Assembly (NCBI RefSeq): GCF_000576305.1
Contig: NZ_BAVZ01000010.1
Location: 62,001 to 126,000, forward strand
Reading direction: 5' to 3'
Source of the DNA: Paenibacillus pini JCM 16418
GTDB lineage: Bacteria > Bacillota > Bacilli > Paenibacillales > Paenibacillaceae
Length of the DNA: 64,000 bases
In this document: positions 7,174 through 15,931 of the stretch, piece after piece
Position numbering within the stretch: position 1 is the first letter of the stretch
How the letters are laid out: each line of letters opens with the position of its first letter
The notes under the pieces: model-generated
What the model saw: only the letters and a program-made list of their open reading frames with translations
Databases searched by the model: none
Told to the model about the DNA's origin: nothing
Translations under genes and position numbers: made by a program

Positions 7174-10100
7174 CTACTGCCGCGCGGCGATGACTTGGTT
7201 CTTGCCTGTTTTTTTGGCACGGATCTCTGCTTCATCAGCTAGCCGAATTAGCTCATCCGGCGTGGCGGCATCGGACCAAGAAAGCGAGGATACTCCAATG
7301 CTGGCTGAGACCACATAGGGTCGCTCTTCTGATAACTGCTCAATTCTTCGTCGAAGCTGCTCAGCAATACGCATGGCGAGCGGTCCGCTGGTTTTTGGCA
7401 AAATAACGATAAACTCCTCGCCTCCATAACGTCCCGGAACGGCATATGGACCGATCATGTAACGGATGACATCCGCGACTTCCTGCAGCACACGGTCCCC
7501 TTCCTGGTGGCCGTACTCGTTGATGAGTCTGAAATTATCCAGATCAATCATCATGACCGATAGATCAAGCTGACATCTTTTTGACAGCTCGAACTCCTGC
7601 CGCATACGCTCCAAGAAAAAATTACGTAAATAAAGGCTTGTTAAGTCATCAACACCCATTTCAAGAATAAGTACGGAAGCGGAGATATGGGGCCTTACTA
7701 TATTCAAGACAGATTCCAACTGCTCCTTGTCCCAATGCTCCATATGATGCAAGTGCATTTGGATTCCGATTCGCCACGAAGACTTGCTGTACAGCTCGGC
7801 ATAGAAAGTGGCGTATTCATGAGTTGATAAATAATTTTCGTGCATTCGTTGGTGTACGACGCCGCTCGTAGTATAGGCTTGTTTTCCTTGCTTGACCCGT
7901 AATTCGTAGTCGATCACGATCGCCTCAACCGGAAAATATTCAAATAATAGCTGAATGAGTTTCTCAATGGTTTTGTTAATATCCGGTGTCTCCGGCAATT
8001 GCTCGCTAAGACGAAGGTTGAGCAATAGCCGCATGGACTTGCGGATATACGCCTCTCTGTCCCGTAGAAGGAATTGCACCTTTGGGTCTTGCAGCAGCGG
8101 ATCTGCATGGTTGAAATAGGAGGGCTCAATCAAGGATTGAAACTCGCGTTCCAAACGATCTGTGATGTCCTTTTTGCCCTGCAGTCGGTAGCCCTTGATT
8201 GCACGATCCAGCAGCGATAGACCCTCTTCATTTTGTTCGAATCGAATGGCCAATTGGGAACTGAAGTAATAGTAATCAGGCCAGAACAGATGGAATCCAC
8301 GATCGGAGATATAGTTTCTGAATTGTTTTAACCAGAAGGCTGCCTCTTCAGGCTGATAGACATGTAAATGGCGGATAAGCTCCCGGTATGACCATCCTGT
8401 CATCATTCTAATTCCGTTAGGGCTGCTTCCATCCGCATGAATGCAAGCCTTCCAAAGCCGGGTTACTTCGGAGTAATCATAACGGCCCGCAGAGGCAGTG
8501 AGAGCCATCATGAAGTAGCGTTCCTGAACATCTCCATCAGATAAGGCCGGTTCCAGTAAGGGTTCCCCTCTTTGAAATGCCAGATATCGGCGTGTAATTT
8601 CCCAATACGCCTTGGCGATCGGAGTTAGCTCCTCCAGATTCCGGGTCGATACGAGCTGGGCGAATTGTTCCGGGTCGTTCCATTCACAATAGTAGAGAAA
8701 TAAGGATTCCAAAGAGAGTGATTCCCAATCTTTCCTGTTCATACTGCTAGCTCTCTCCCGGTGATACCAAAAAGCCCGAATATCGCCCACGTACATTGCC
8801 GTTTCGGCGCCGTTCGCTTGAGAGAGATGCACCAGCCAGTGTATACCGAGCCGCTGCGCGCCTTCGATTGATTTAAGAATATAATTGCGGGCATTCCTCA
8901 TATTTTTGTGAAACATATAGGCTGCATATACTCTAAGCTTCATGGTATGAAACCCGGCATGTTCGATTAATGCTTCTAAGCTGCTTAGAAGCGACAGCGC
9001 CCATTCCTCTTGTTCCGGGAAGAATTCCAATAAAAATTGGGCATAACGGGTTGAAATCAGCAAGTGAATTTCACGTTTCATCTGGTGACGGTTTGGATAG
9101 AGTTCATTAACATATGTTTCATGCAAAATTTGTCGTTCATCTTTCGATAAGTTTACCTTTGCCCAGTACCAGATAAGGACGTAGAAAGCATGAGCGCGAT
9201 CATGGGCACTCTTACTTGTGTCGGTTACATATTTGAAAAGTCCCGGTTTGAGCGCGGGCAAGTCCAATTTATTTTGCATGAGCTGGATCTGTAACAGACG
9301 AAACTGATCGCTGTCACTGCCCGTCCTATCATAGACCGCCTTGGCGTATTTCTCCGCGGCTGACCAATCTCCGAGCTGCTGGTTGGTGGTGATCTGTTTT
9401 CTGAGCCAACCTTCTGAAGACGGACGCTTCAGCGAGTGATGTAATTCTATAATGTCAGCAAGTAAGGATTGCGTCTGTTCAAGCATTAGCACAGAGCGAT
9501 TCTCCCGATAGTATCGAATCAGATAATAATATTCCGCAGTACGATCGCGAATAGATTGCGCCATGTGTAACAAGACGGAAGAGGCTTTGGGCTGCCAGTT
9601 GCGGTACAAGTTAAACGCTTCTTGTTCGCTATCAGTTCTCCTACTCTCGGGTATTATCCGTTTAAGAGCTTGCCTTACACTGCCTGGAACCAGCAGACAA
9701 TTCCAAGAAATAATTTCGATTAGACCTGAATCGACAAGCCGGAGCAAGCTGGGAATTAGTAAAGTGAGATCCAGCTTGTTCGCTTCAGCTATGGGACGCA
9801 GATTAATCCATGTAGGTAGAGAGGACAGAACGGCAAGCTGATGGAGATCATCTTGCTGCAATTGTCGAACCTGTAGTTCTACCCATTCATCCGGATTAAG
9901 AGATGGTGGTTCTGAGCGTGCATCCTGCCAATGCCATCCGTTAGAAGTTAGAACTAGCTTCCCTGACGCGAGCCATTGATTCAGCATCGTATGGGTATGG
10001 GAAGGGTGAATGCGTAGTTTCAACATTTCTTCTATTGCTAATGAGATGATACCTTCATCGGCTCCGCCCAATGCCCCCCTGAGTGTTCTTTGATAATACC

Positions 10101-11394
10101 TTCGTGTTGAAGGCATCATTTTGACCTGACTAACCTTATCGGGCTTCAGTCCCTTAGGGAGATCCTGTCCACTGATTATAAAATGAAGCTTAGGAAGACG
10201 TGAGCCATGCTTATGGAGGAAATGATCGAATACTTCCAATGTGCTACTATCAAGCTCATGGCAATCCTCGAGTATGAAATACAAATGCTCGTCCGACAGA
10301 TGTTCAAAAATAAGCCTCATCAAATCGAACAACCAGTCTGCCGAGTCCTCCAGAATATCTTCGCCGGAGTAAAAGTGGTTTAGCAAATATTGAAGCCGGT
10401 TGTATATGGATCTGAACCTCCCCCGAGCCTTCGGGTAGAGGTGGTGAAAGCTATCCATAATCTGCTGAATGCCTTGCCTCCATGTAGAGAGCGGAATTGG
10501 CGTGCAATTTATAGTAATGAACACTTGCGAATTCAACACTGCATAGGTTTGCTGGCGTAGAAGACGTGTACGAATATGGGGATCACGTTCAATGACAGCA
10601 AGTGTTAGCTCATCCCCTTTCCTCAGAAAAGACTGCATGGAACGCAGGCTGCTGAGTGTAAGCGGGGATTCAGCTGGATGAAGCCAAAAAGAAGAGTGAG
10701 ATGGTTCAAAATGTGGAGACGCGGGGACCGAAATCCCATAAATTGAGCAGACCTCGTCTGCAATGTGCTCCAGGAACAATACCGACTCCGGGTGTCTGTG
10801 TAATCTTTGGCTAATTCGCTGCAGCCTGCTTGGCAAACCGTTTTTAAATAGAAAATCCAGCCCAATTCCAGCGGTCTCTATGTCTGCCAATCGCGGCATA
10901 ATTGCGAATCGGGAATGCAATGGCAGCCACTCGAATGGGTAATCTTCAAGCTGGTGATTAACGAATGGATATGTAGTGTCAAAAGGCTGTACATCAAGGC
11001 ATACCTGCATCGTATCAAGGTGGACATAGATAGACTCGGACGCGAAGAAACCGTATACAAAATGCTGATGGTGTAGTGTGCCTAAGGCACGACAAAGAGA
11101 AGCGAACACTAGGGCTTTATCCTGTTCTCGAAGTTCTTCGGTCATGAGTTCCGATAGCGGAGCCCATTTCGCAGACAAGGCTGGCAGCTGGATAATGATC
11201 TGTTCTCCTTCGAAGTCAATATGTCGCGGGGTACGCAAGCTTGGGTTATGTTCGGAGAAAGAACTCCAGTGCTGCAAACGAGCTGTAATTCGGGACATGA
11301 TGAAATAATGCCAAGCCTGTGGTTGAAGTGTCATAATCGTACCATGATCATTATTTGCAATCTGAAGCAAAATGCTCTTGTCGGCCTCACCCAT
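7174..11394 (-). CDS. Giant sensor protein: kinase-like, AAA-like, TPR and GGDEF (diguanylate cyclase) domains
   Basis: About 1406 residues. Residues roughly 10-240 look like a degenerate protein-kinase-like domain. Residues 260-480 look like an AAA/STAND ATPase with a Walker-B-like stretch (LYFILEDCHELDSS), but the position where a P-loop is expected (VIERDPHIRTRLL) has no GKS/T. A long helical, TPR-like region follows (about 600-1100), then a GAF-like segment and a C-terminal GGDEF domain with active-site GGEEF near residue 1324 and DLDNFRLINEYGHQEGD. The inhibitory RxxD site is absent (GPYA at that position). The ATG at 11394 is preferred because CAGGGTG precedes it; a GTG lies 9 bases upstream. 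It likely makes cyclic di-GMP in response to an unknown input. It is monocistronic. Confidence 0.75.
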   Translation of the reverse strand: MGEADKSILLQIANNDHGTIMTLQPQAWHYFIMSRITARLQHWSSFSEHNPSLRTPRHIDFEGEQIIIQLPALSAKWAPLSELMTEELREQDKALVFASLCRALGTLHHQHFVYGFFASESIYVHLDTMQVCLDVQPFDTTYPFVNHQLEDYPFEWLPLHSRFAIMPRLADIETAGIGLDFLFKNGLPSRLQRISQRLHRHPESVLFLEHIADEVCSIYGISVPASPHFEPSHSSFWLHPAESPLTLSSLRSMQSFLRKGDELTLAVIERDPHIRTRLLRQQTYAVLNSQVFITINCTPIPLSTWRQGIQQIMDSFHHLYPKARGRFRSIYNRLQYLLNHFYSGEDILEDSADWLFDLMRLIFEHLSDEHLYFILEDCHELDSSTLEVFDHFLHKHGSRLPKLHFIISGQDLPKGLKPDKVSQVKMMPSTRRYYQRTLRGALGGADEGIISLAIEEMLKLRIHPSHTHTMLNQWLASGKLVLTSNGWHWQDARSEPPSLNPDEWVELQVRQLQQDDLHQLAVLSSLPTWINLRPIAEANKLDLTLLIPSLLRLVDSGLIEIISWNCLLVPGSVRQALKRIIPESRRTDSEQEAFNLYRNWQPKASSVLLHMAQSIRDRTAEYYYLIRYYRENRSVLMLEQTQSLLADIIELHHSLKRPSSEGWLRKQITTNQQLGDWSAAEKYAKAVYDRTGSDSDQFRLLQIQLMQNKLDLPALKPGLFKYVTDTSKSAHDRAHAFYVLIWYWAKVNLSKDERQILHETYVNELYPNRHQMKREIHLLISTRYAQFLLEFFPEQEEWALSLLSSLEALIEHAGFHTMKLRVYAAYMFHKNMRNARNYILKSIEGAQRLGIHWLVHLSQANGAETAMYVGDIRAFWYHRERASSMNRKDWESLSLESLFLYYCEWNDPEQFAQLVSTRNLEELTPIAKAYWEITRRYLAFQRGEPLLEPALSDGDVQERYFMMALTASAGRYDYSEVTRLWKACIHADGSSPNGIRMMTGWSYRELIRHLHVYQPEEAAFWLKQFRNYISDRGFHLFWPDYYYFSSQLAIRFEQNEEGLSLLDRAIKGYRLQGKKDITDRLEREFQSLIEPSYFNHADPLLQDPKVQFLLRDREAYIRKSMRLLLNLRLSEQLPETPDINKTIEKLIQLLFEYFPVEAIVIDYELRVKQGKQAYTTSGVVHQRMHENYLSTHEYATFYAELYSKSSWRIGIQMHLHHMEHWDKEQLESVLNIVRPHISASVLILEMGVDDLTSLYLRNFFLERMRQEFELSKRCQLDLSVMMIDLDNFRLINEYGHQEGDRVLQEVADVIRYMIGPYAVPGRYGGEEFIVILPKTSGPLAMRIAEQLRRRIEQLSEERPYVVSASIGVSSLSWSDAATPDELIRLADEAEIRAKKTGKNQVIAARQ

Positions 11395-11564
11395 AGTAAT
11401 CACCCTGAAAAATCATTTTCATATTTTTGATTCGTCAATCGTCTAAAAGTCCTATATGAAATCATCTTAACTCTCGGTCTGCATCTAGTCAAAATAAAAA
11501 ATAGATACAGTATAAGAGAATCACCAGGTTTATAACAGGTTAGTTTTTCCCCCCTCTGGAGCAC

Positions 11565-11591
11565 AAAAGACACCTTGAAGGGTGTCCTTTT
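11565..11591 (-). terminator. Intrinsic terminator of the PadR-DUF2812 pair
   Basis: AAAAGACACC pairs with GGTGTCCTTTT around a short loop. Read leftward it ends in a T run, placing it just after the DUF2812 gene. Confidence 0.6.
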
Positions 11592-11629
11592 CAGACTGGT
11601 TTAGTTTTGTGTACAACGTTATATGGAGG

Positions 11630-12193
11630 TTATTCTCTTATTTGTTGTTCTCGTTGAAGTTTTTTGATCTTCCTGCGGATCGGGATGTCTAAACGCCAGA
11701 AGAGCAAGGCGAGTGCAAAGAGTAGGGAGCCGACGATAAGGTTCACGATCGAATAGTTCCCCATGGTTTTATTGAAATTCAGATTAACTACGCTAATCAG
11801 GATATTTAACAGGCCTACGATTAGTTCAACAGCCATCAGAGTCATCCATAATAAATGAATTCGCTTATAGTGTTGTAACTTGGATTCCAAGTCGGTGTAA
11901 ATATCGAATGCGCCTTCCGAAGAATTGCGGCGAAAGTATACCCAGCGCTTATAAGATGCAACGCAATCAATCCCATTCTCCTTCATAAAATGAATATATG
12001 CCTTGCTTTCTGGGTGGGTGGATGCATGCTCTAATAATTCGATTCGAAAGGTGTACTCCTTAGGTGTTCCCTCCTCAAAGACATATCTGCACCAGGTATA
12101 GTCGGTTAACATCATCCCTTTGGCAGCCATTGCGTTCAGCCATTCTTCTTCCTTCTCATAATCCCAAAACATCTTTCTTATAATATGTGTCAT
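11630..12193 (-). CDS. DUF2812 membrane protein
   Basis: 187 residues. The soluble N-terminal part matches DUF2812 (FWDYEKEEEWLNAMAAKGMML, YTFRIELLE, VASYKRWVYFRR). Two hydrophobic helices follow at about residues 108-130 and 147-168, and the tail is basic. Its start overlaps the PadR gene stop by four bases (ATGA), so the pair is coupled. DUF2812 proteins commonly sit directly behind PadR-family repressors and are thought to act with them in envelope or stress responses; the biochemical role is unknown. Confidence 0.8.
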   Translation of the reverse strand: MTHIIRKMFWDYEKEEEWLNAMAAKGMMLTDYTWCRYVFEEGTPKEYTFRIELLEHASTHPESKAYIHFMKENGIDCVASYKRWVYFRRNSSEGAFDIYTDLESKLQHYKRIHLLWMTLMAVELIVGLLNILISVVNLNFNKTMGNYSIVNLIVGSLLFALALLFWRLDIPIRRKIKKLQREQQIRE

Positions 12194-12516
12194 CCGTGTT
12201 CGCCTCCTTCAATTTTCTTGCCGTTCAGGAGCAATTCTTCAAGTCTAGTCATCTCATTTCTCGCGATAGATTTCCCTAGTGTGGTGATGACATATTCTTT
12301 CCTCCGCGAATCGTTGTCTTCTTCCACCGGCTGGATCCATTTCTTCTCAAGCAGCGTGTTAATGGCTCCGTATAAAGTACCTGCTCCAAGATTTACGCGG
12401 TCATTACTGATTTGTCTTATATTCTGCATGATTCCATATCCATGCATCGGCGTATACAGGGATAGTAGGATGTAGAATACCGCTTCAGACAACGCCGTTC
12501 TTTCCGAATTAACCAA
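12190..12516 (-). CDS. PadR family transcriptional regulator
   Basis: 108 residues with a PadR-type winged helix: ILLSLYTPMHGYGIMQNIRQIS (helix-turn-helix with the family HGYxI signature), GAGTLYGAINTLLEKKWI, and a wing with RRKEYVITTLGK. The N-terminus begins ALSEAVFYILLSL as in the family. It probably represses its own two-gene operon through the palindromes just upstream (12532-12590). Confidence 0.9.
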   Translation of the reverse strand: MVNSERTALSEAVFYILLSLYTPMHGYGIMQNIRQISNDRVNLGAGTLYGAINTLLEKKWIQPVEEDNDSRRKEYVITTLGKSIARNEMTRLEELLLNGKKIEGGEHG

Positions 12517-12531
12517 GACATGGCACCTCCA

Positions 12532-12590
12532 ATTATTACGTTTAATGATATATCGTTGAACGTAATAATAATATATCGTTTGCCGATATA
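12532..12590. promoter_or_regulatory. Nested palindromes upstream of padR: candidate PadR operator
   Basis: Two inverted repeats stand side by side. ATTATTACGTT (12532-12542) pairs with AACGTAATAAT (12559-12569), with the core TGATATATCG between them. TATATCG (12572-12578) pairs with CGATATA (12584-12590). The shared ATATATCG core suggests a multimeric binding site at the padR promoter, which also flanks the divergent oxidoreductase gene. Confidence 0.55.
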
Positions 12591-12678
12591 ACTGTCAATC
12601 CTTTTCGTTAGTTCCGTGGATACGGTTATAATGGAATGAGACTTAGAAGAACCAAGTTCGGGAAGGAATGAAATCATC

Positions 12679-13812
12679 ATGAAGATTATTGTTATAGGAG
12701 CTGGAATTGCGGGGGCATCCACGGCATATCATTTGGCCAAACGGGGTGCGGACGTACTTATTATAGATCGGAAAGACGAGGGACAGGCTACGGATGCGGC
12801 AGCGGGTATTATTTGTCCATGGTTATCGCAGAGGCGCAATCAGGCTTGGTACAGACTTGCCAAAGCCGGTGCGCGTTATTATCCAGAGCTTATTGATGAG
12901 CTTGAAAGTGAAGGGGAAACTGAGACCGGTTATGCCAAAGTGGGTGCCCTTAATATACATATGGATCAGGGGAAGCTCGGCAACATGGAAGAGCGGGCAT
13001 ACAAGCGTTTGGAAGACGCGCCGGAAATCGGGGAGATTACCCGGCTGGACGAGCATAGCACCCGAGAGCTGTTCCCACTGCTCGTGGAAGATCACGCCTC
13101 TGTTCATATTAGTGGAGCCGCCCGTGTCGATGGTCGCGCTCTTAGGAACGCTCTGCTTCGGTCTGCACAGAGGAACGGGGCTAAGCTTGTCGAAGCAGAC
13201 GCTCAGCTTGAGTTTCATGCGGGCCGTGTAACGGGCGTAACATGTGGTGCAGATTATTACCCAGCGGACAAGGTTATTGTGTGTGCTGGAGCTTGGGCGA
13301 GGCAGCTGATGGAGCCGCTAGGTATTGATTTTCAGGTGAGATACCAGAAGGCGCAGATTATGCACCTGCAGCTTCCGGACGCGAAGCTTAATACGGGTGA
13401 ATGGCCGGTGGTGATGCCGCCTTCCGATCAATATCTGCTCGCCTTTGAACAGCAGAAAATTGTGGTGGGGGCTACTCATGAGAATAACATTGAAGGGTAT
13501 GATGCGCGGATTACATCTGGTGGAATGCACGAAATTTTAAGCAAAAGTCTTACTTGGGCGCCTGGGCTGGCAGACAGCACATTTCAGGAGGTAAGGGTGG
13601 GATTTCGCCCATTTACAGCTGATTTTCTTCCGGTTATCGGAGTAGTTCCGGGCTGGGAGAGCCTTCTTGTAATCAATGGTCTTGGCGCTTCTGGCTTGAC
13701 CATGGGACCTTTTATTGGGAGAGAAATGGCTAAATTAGCACTGGACATGGATCTAGATATTGATCTGATGGATTATGAAGTGAGGAAGGCTATAGGTGAG
13801 TCAAGGATGTGA
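12679..13812 (+). CDS. FAD-dependent oxidoreductase, D-amino acid/glycine oxidase (DAO) family
   Basis: 377 residues. The N-terminal Rossmann motif GAGIAG (residues 7-12) is followed by LIIDRKDEGQATDAAAG, the FAD-binding pattern of the DAO family. A conserved late segment (VRVGFRPFTADFLPVIG) and the closing GLGASGLTMGPFIG complete the fold. It would oxidise a secondary or D-amino acid with release of hydrogen peroxide. A second DAO protein, ThiO, is encoded at 25.4 kb, so this one is probably not the thiamine enzyme. It is divergent from padR, and a terminator follows closely. Confidence 0.8.
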   Translation: MKIIVIGAGIAGASTAYHLAKRGADVLIIDRKDEGQATDAAAGIICPWLSQRRNQAWYRLAKAGARYYPELIDELESEGETETGYAKVGALNIHMDQGKLGNMEERAYKRLEDAPEIGEITRLDEHSTRELFPLLVEDHASVHISGAARVDGRALRNALLRSAQRNGAKLVEADAQLEFHAGRVTGVTCGADYYPADKVIVCAGAWARQLMEPLGIDFQVRYQKAQIMHLQLPDAKLNTGEWPVVMPPSDQYLLAFEQQKIVVGATHENNIEGYDARITSGGMHEILSKSLTWAPGLADSTFQEVRVGFRPFTADFLPVIGVVPGWESLLVINGLGASGLTMGPFIGREMAKLALDMDLDIDLMDYEVRKAIGESRM

Positions 13813-13858
13813 TAACCTCCGGTGGAGCAACCTGATACCATATCTATTATAGTGAATT

Positions 13859-13887
13859 AAAAGGAGCTGCCACAGGCAGCTCCTTTT
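13859..13887 (+). terminator. Intrinsic terminator (convergent genes)
   Basis: AAAAGGAGCTGC pairs with GCAGCTCCTTTT around a short loop. It lies between the convergent oxidoreductase and stalk-protein genes and can serve both strands. Confidence 0.8.
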
Positions 13888-13950
13888 ACGATATATACCA
13901 TTCAATTTCCAAGTATATTACTGATTCAATAGCCTTTTATTTTAGCTTAG

Positions 13951-14616
13951 CTAGCTCGCGGCCACTTGCTCAATTTGAGCTTGGCTTAATATATGATCCT
14001 CGGAGCTGATCGTTACATACCGATCGTTAAGCTTGAAACCGAGCATGGGAGTCTTGTCTGGCGTATACCATTTGGCCTGAATGCCGTTGGACAGTTTCAC
14101 TGGTTTGCTAGTATATCCATTTGAGTAATCTCTTGGCGAGATGCCGACACGCATGTGCTTGAATATAAGGTATACGCTGTCATCAGAAGCTCCAGCTTTT
14201 TGGTAAGCATCGCCTTTTGCCATGAGCTGAGGAGCATACGCGGTCTCAAATGATTTAAATTTAGCAAATTCTTTGCGAATGGCTGCAACTTGAGTGCTAC
14301 TATAAGTTACTTTAGATAACGTGATTGATGAATTGCTACCGATGTTCACTTGGTGAGAGGCGGCATCATACGATACGGGAACTTTAAGCGCATCTGCTAC
14401 GGCACGCACAGGCAAGTACGTAGTGTCCTTATACGTAATCGGAGCGAGTTTGTTACCTTTTCCATCGGTAGGGGTGTAGGTTGATCCATTGACTTGAATA
14501 CCAATATTGTGGTTAAGATACGCCGTTATTTTTTGTAGATTCGTTCCCGCATATACACCACTTACACCCGTTAGGGTCATGCCTAATACCATCATAGATA
14601 CGATTGTCTTTTTCAT
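13951..14616 (-). CDS. Secreted copper-amine-oxidase-N ('stalk') domain protein
   Basis: 221 residues. A signal peptide ends near residue 23 (SGVYAG). Residues about 30-95 form the repeat-type stalk domain (YTPTDGKGNKLAPITYKDTTYLPVRAVADALKV), frequent in exported Paenibacillus proteins and thought to bind the cell wall or act as a scaffold. The C-terminal half is unrecognised. It starts 17 bases after the restored end of the propeller lipoprotein gene, with TGGAG upstream, so the two may be cotranscribed behind the two-component system. Confidence 0.75.
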   Translation of the reverse strand: MKKTIVSMMVLGMTLTGVSGVYAGTNLQKITAYLNHNIGIQVNGSTYTPTDGKGNKLAPITYKDTTYLPVRAVADALKVPVSYDAASHQVNIGSNSSITLSKVTYSSTQVAAIRKEFAKFKSFETAYAPQLMAKGDAYQKAGASDDSVYLIFKHMRVGISPRDYSNGYTSKPVKLSNGIQAKWYTPDKTPMLGFKLNDRYVTISSEDHILSQAQIEQVAAS

Positions 14617-14632
14617 AGTTATTTCTCCATTC

Positions 14633-15816
14633 TTATTTAAAATCTAGAATTTGAGTCACAATGCTACTGCTCTCATTCTGCATAGTTACGCCAAGACGTT
14701 TGCCCGTAGGACTCCAGTTCAAAGGGTAGACTGGGTAGTATGTTGGGCCGAGAGGCGAGACGCTGCTGTATTCGAATCAAAGATATACAGTCCATTCATT
14801 CCACTCTTCTCTTCACTATAGAGGGCAAAAGCTAATTTTGCCGAGTTCGGAGACCAAGCTAGATAGAGCATCATATCTCCTTTGCCAATCATAGAACCCT
14901 GCACCTGCGGAGGGGTATAGATTAGAATTTGTGTATTGCCTTTATCATTAGCCATAAAAGTCGCCACGGCAATCCGCTGTCCATCGGGTGAGATTTGAAA
15001 ATCTCCTACGTTTTTGGCTATTAGAGTCGGAACGCTGTTCCCGGGCTCGAAGGCCTTGAGTTGATGATGGACATCTGTGTAATAAATACGGCCTCCGCTG
15101 GTCCCTATTTGAGACAAGATCTCTGTGTCGGGATCATTCAGTTCGAGCGGAGTATACGTCCCATCCGCTGAAATATGGCGAATTTCCCCTCTGCCCTGGG
15201 TAGAACCCGCTGCCAGTACATATGTGTTGTTATCCAGCCAGTCGCCCACTTCCATGTAGTTATCTCCCGGAACCTCGATTAGCGACCCGGTACTTACTTG
15301 TTGGATAAAGTTAGAGGCTGTGTATTTGTCCATCCACTTCTGAATGAAGATGAGCTTACCATCAGGTGAAGGCTGTTCCTTTACCGTGAGTTGTCCATTG
15401 CTTCTTTCGGGAGTCTTTGGAATATTCCGCAATTGATCCTGTGTAAGCTCCACTACCGCGGAGGTATAAGAATATTGGGCTTCCACAGTTTTGGTCGGGG
15501 GCTTCGTTACCTTTACTACCTCCACCTGAACCTCATTATCCGAGAGCCATTTCTCTATGTGTGCATCATCTATACGATGGATGCGGTCTACAATGGCCTC
15601 GGGGTTGGCACTTTGAACTGCTCCATCCACCACCGTTAGCGTACGGTCCCCTCTATTCGAAGAAGGATGGGAAGTGCTCACTGAGCTTGGGGGTGTCTGG
15701 TTAGATTTGGGCTTCACCAAAGTAATCTGGTCTTGACCCGATTGGCACCCAGAAAGGGCTGCGGCGAGAGTCAAGGATATGGTTAGGGCGCTCAACATAC
15801 GATACTTTTTTCTCAT
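14633..15816 (-). pseudogene. Beta-propeller (WD40/TolB-like) lipoprotein, frameshifted near its C-terminus
   Basis: The ATG at 15816 has AGGAGA at good spacing and opens a lipoprotein signal with lipobox A-L-S-G-C. Blades carry propeller signatures (PSPDGKLIFIQKW, ISPDGQRIAVATF, WSPNSAKLAFALY). In the raw frame the protein stops at 14719. Shifting one base near 14771-14777 continues the family pattern to 14633 with a further blade (LNWSPTGKRLGVTMQ), giving about 394 residues. So one base appears to be missing, from either sequencing or mutation. It follows a histidine kinase gene and may be an extracytoplasmic partner or target of that system. Confidence 0.75.
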
Positions 15817-15931
15817 CCAGGTTCTCCTAGACTCCTTTAGTATTAGATTTCTTTGGTGTAAACTTAGTATAGAATGCAGATATTTCAGAACCATATCCAT
15901 CTTGTATCCAACTTGTAAACAATTATGATAT

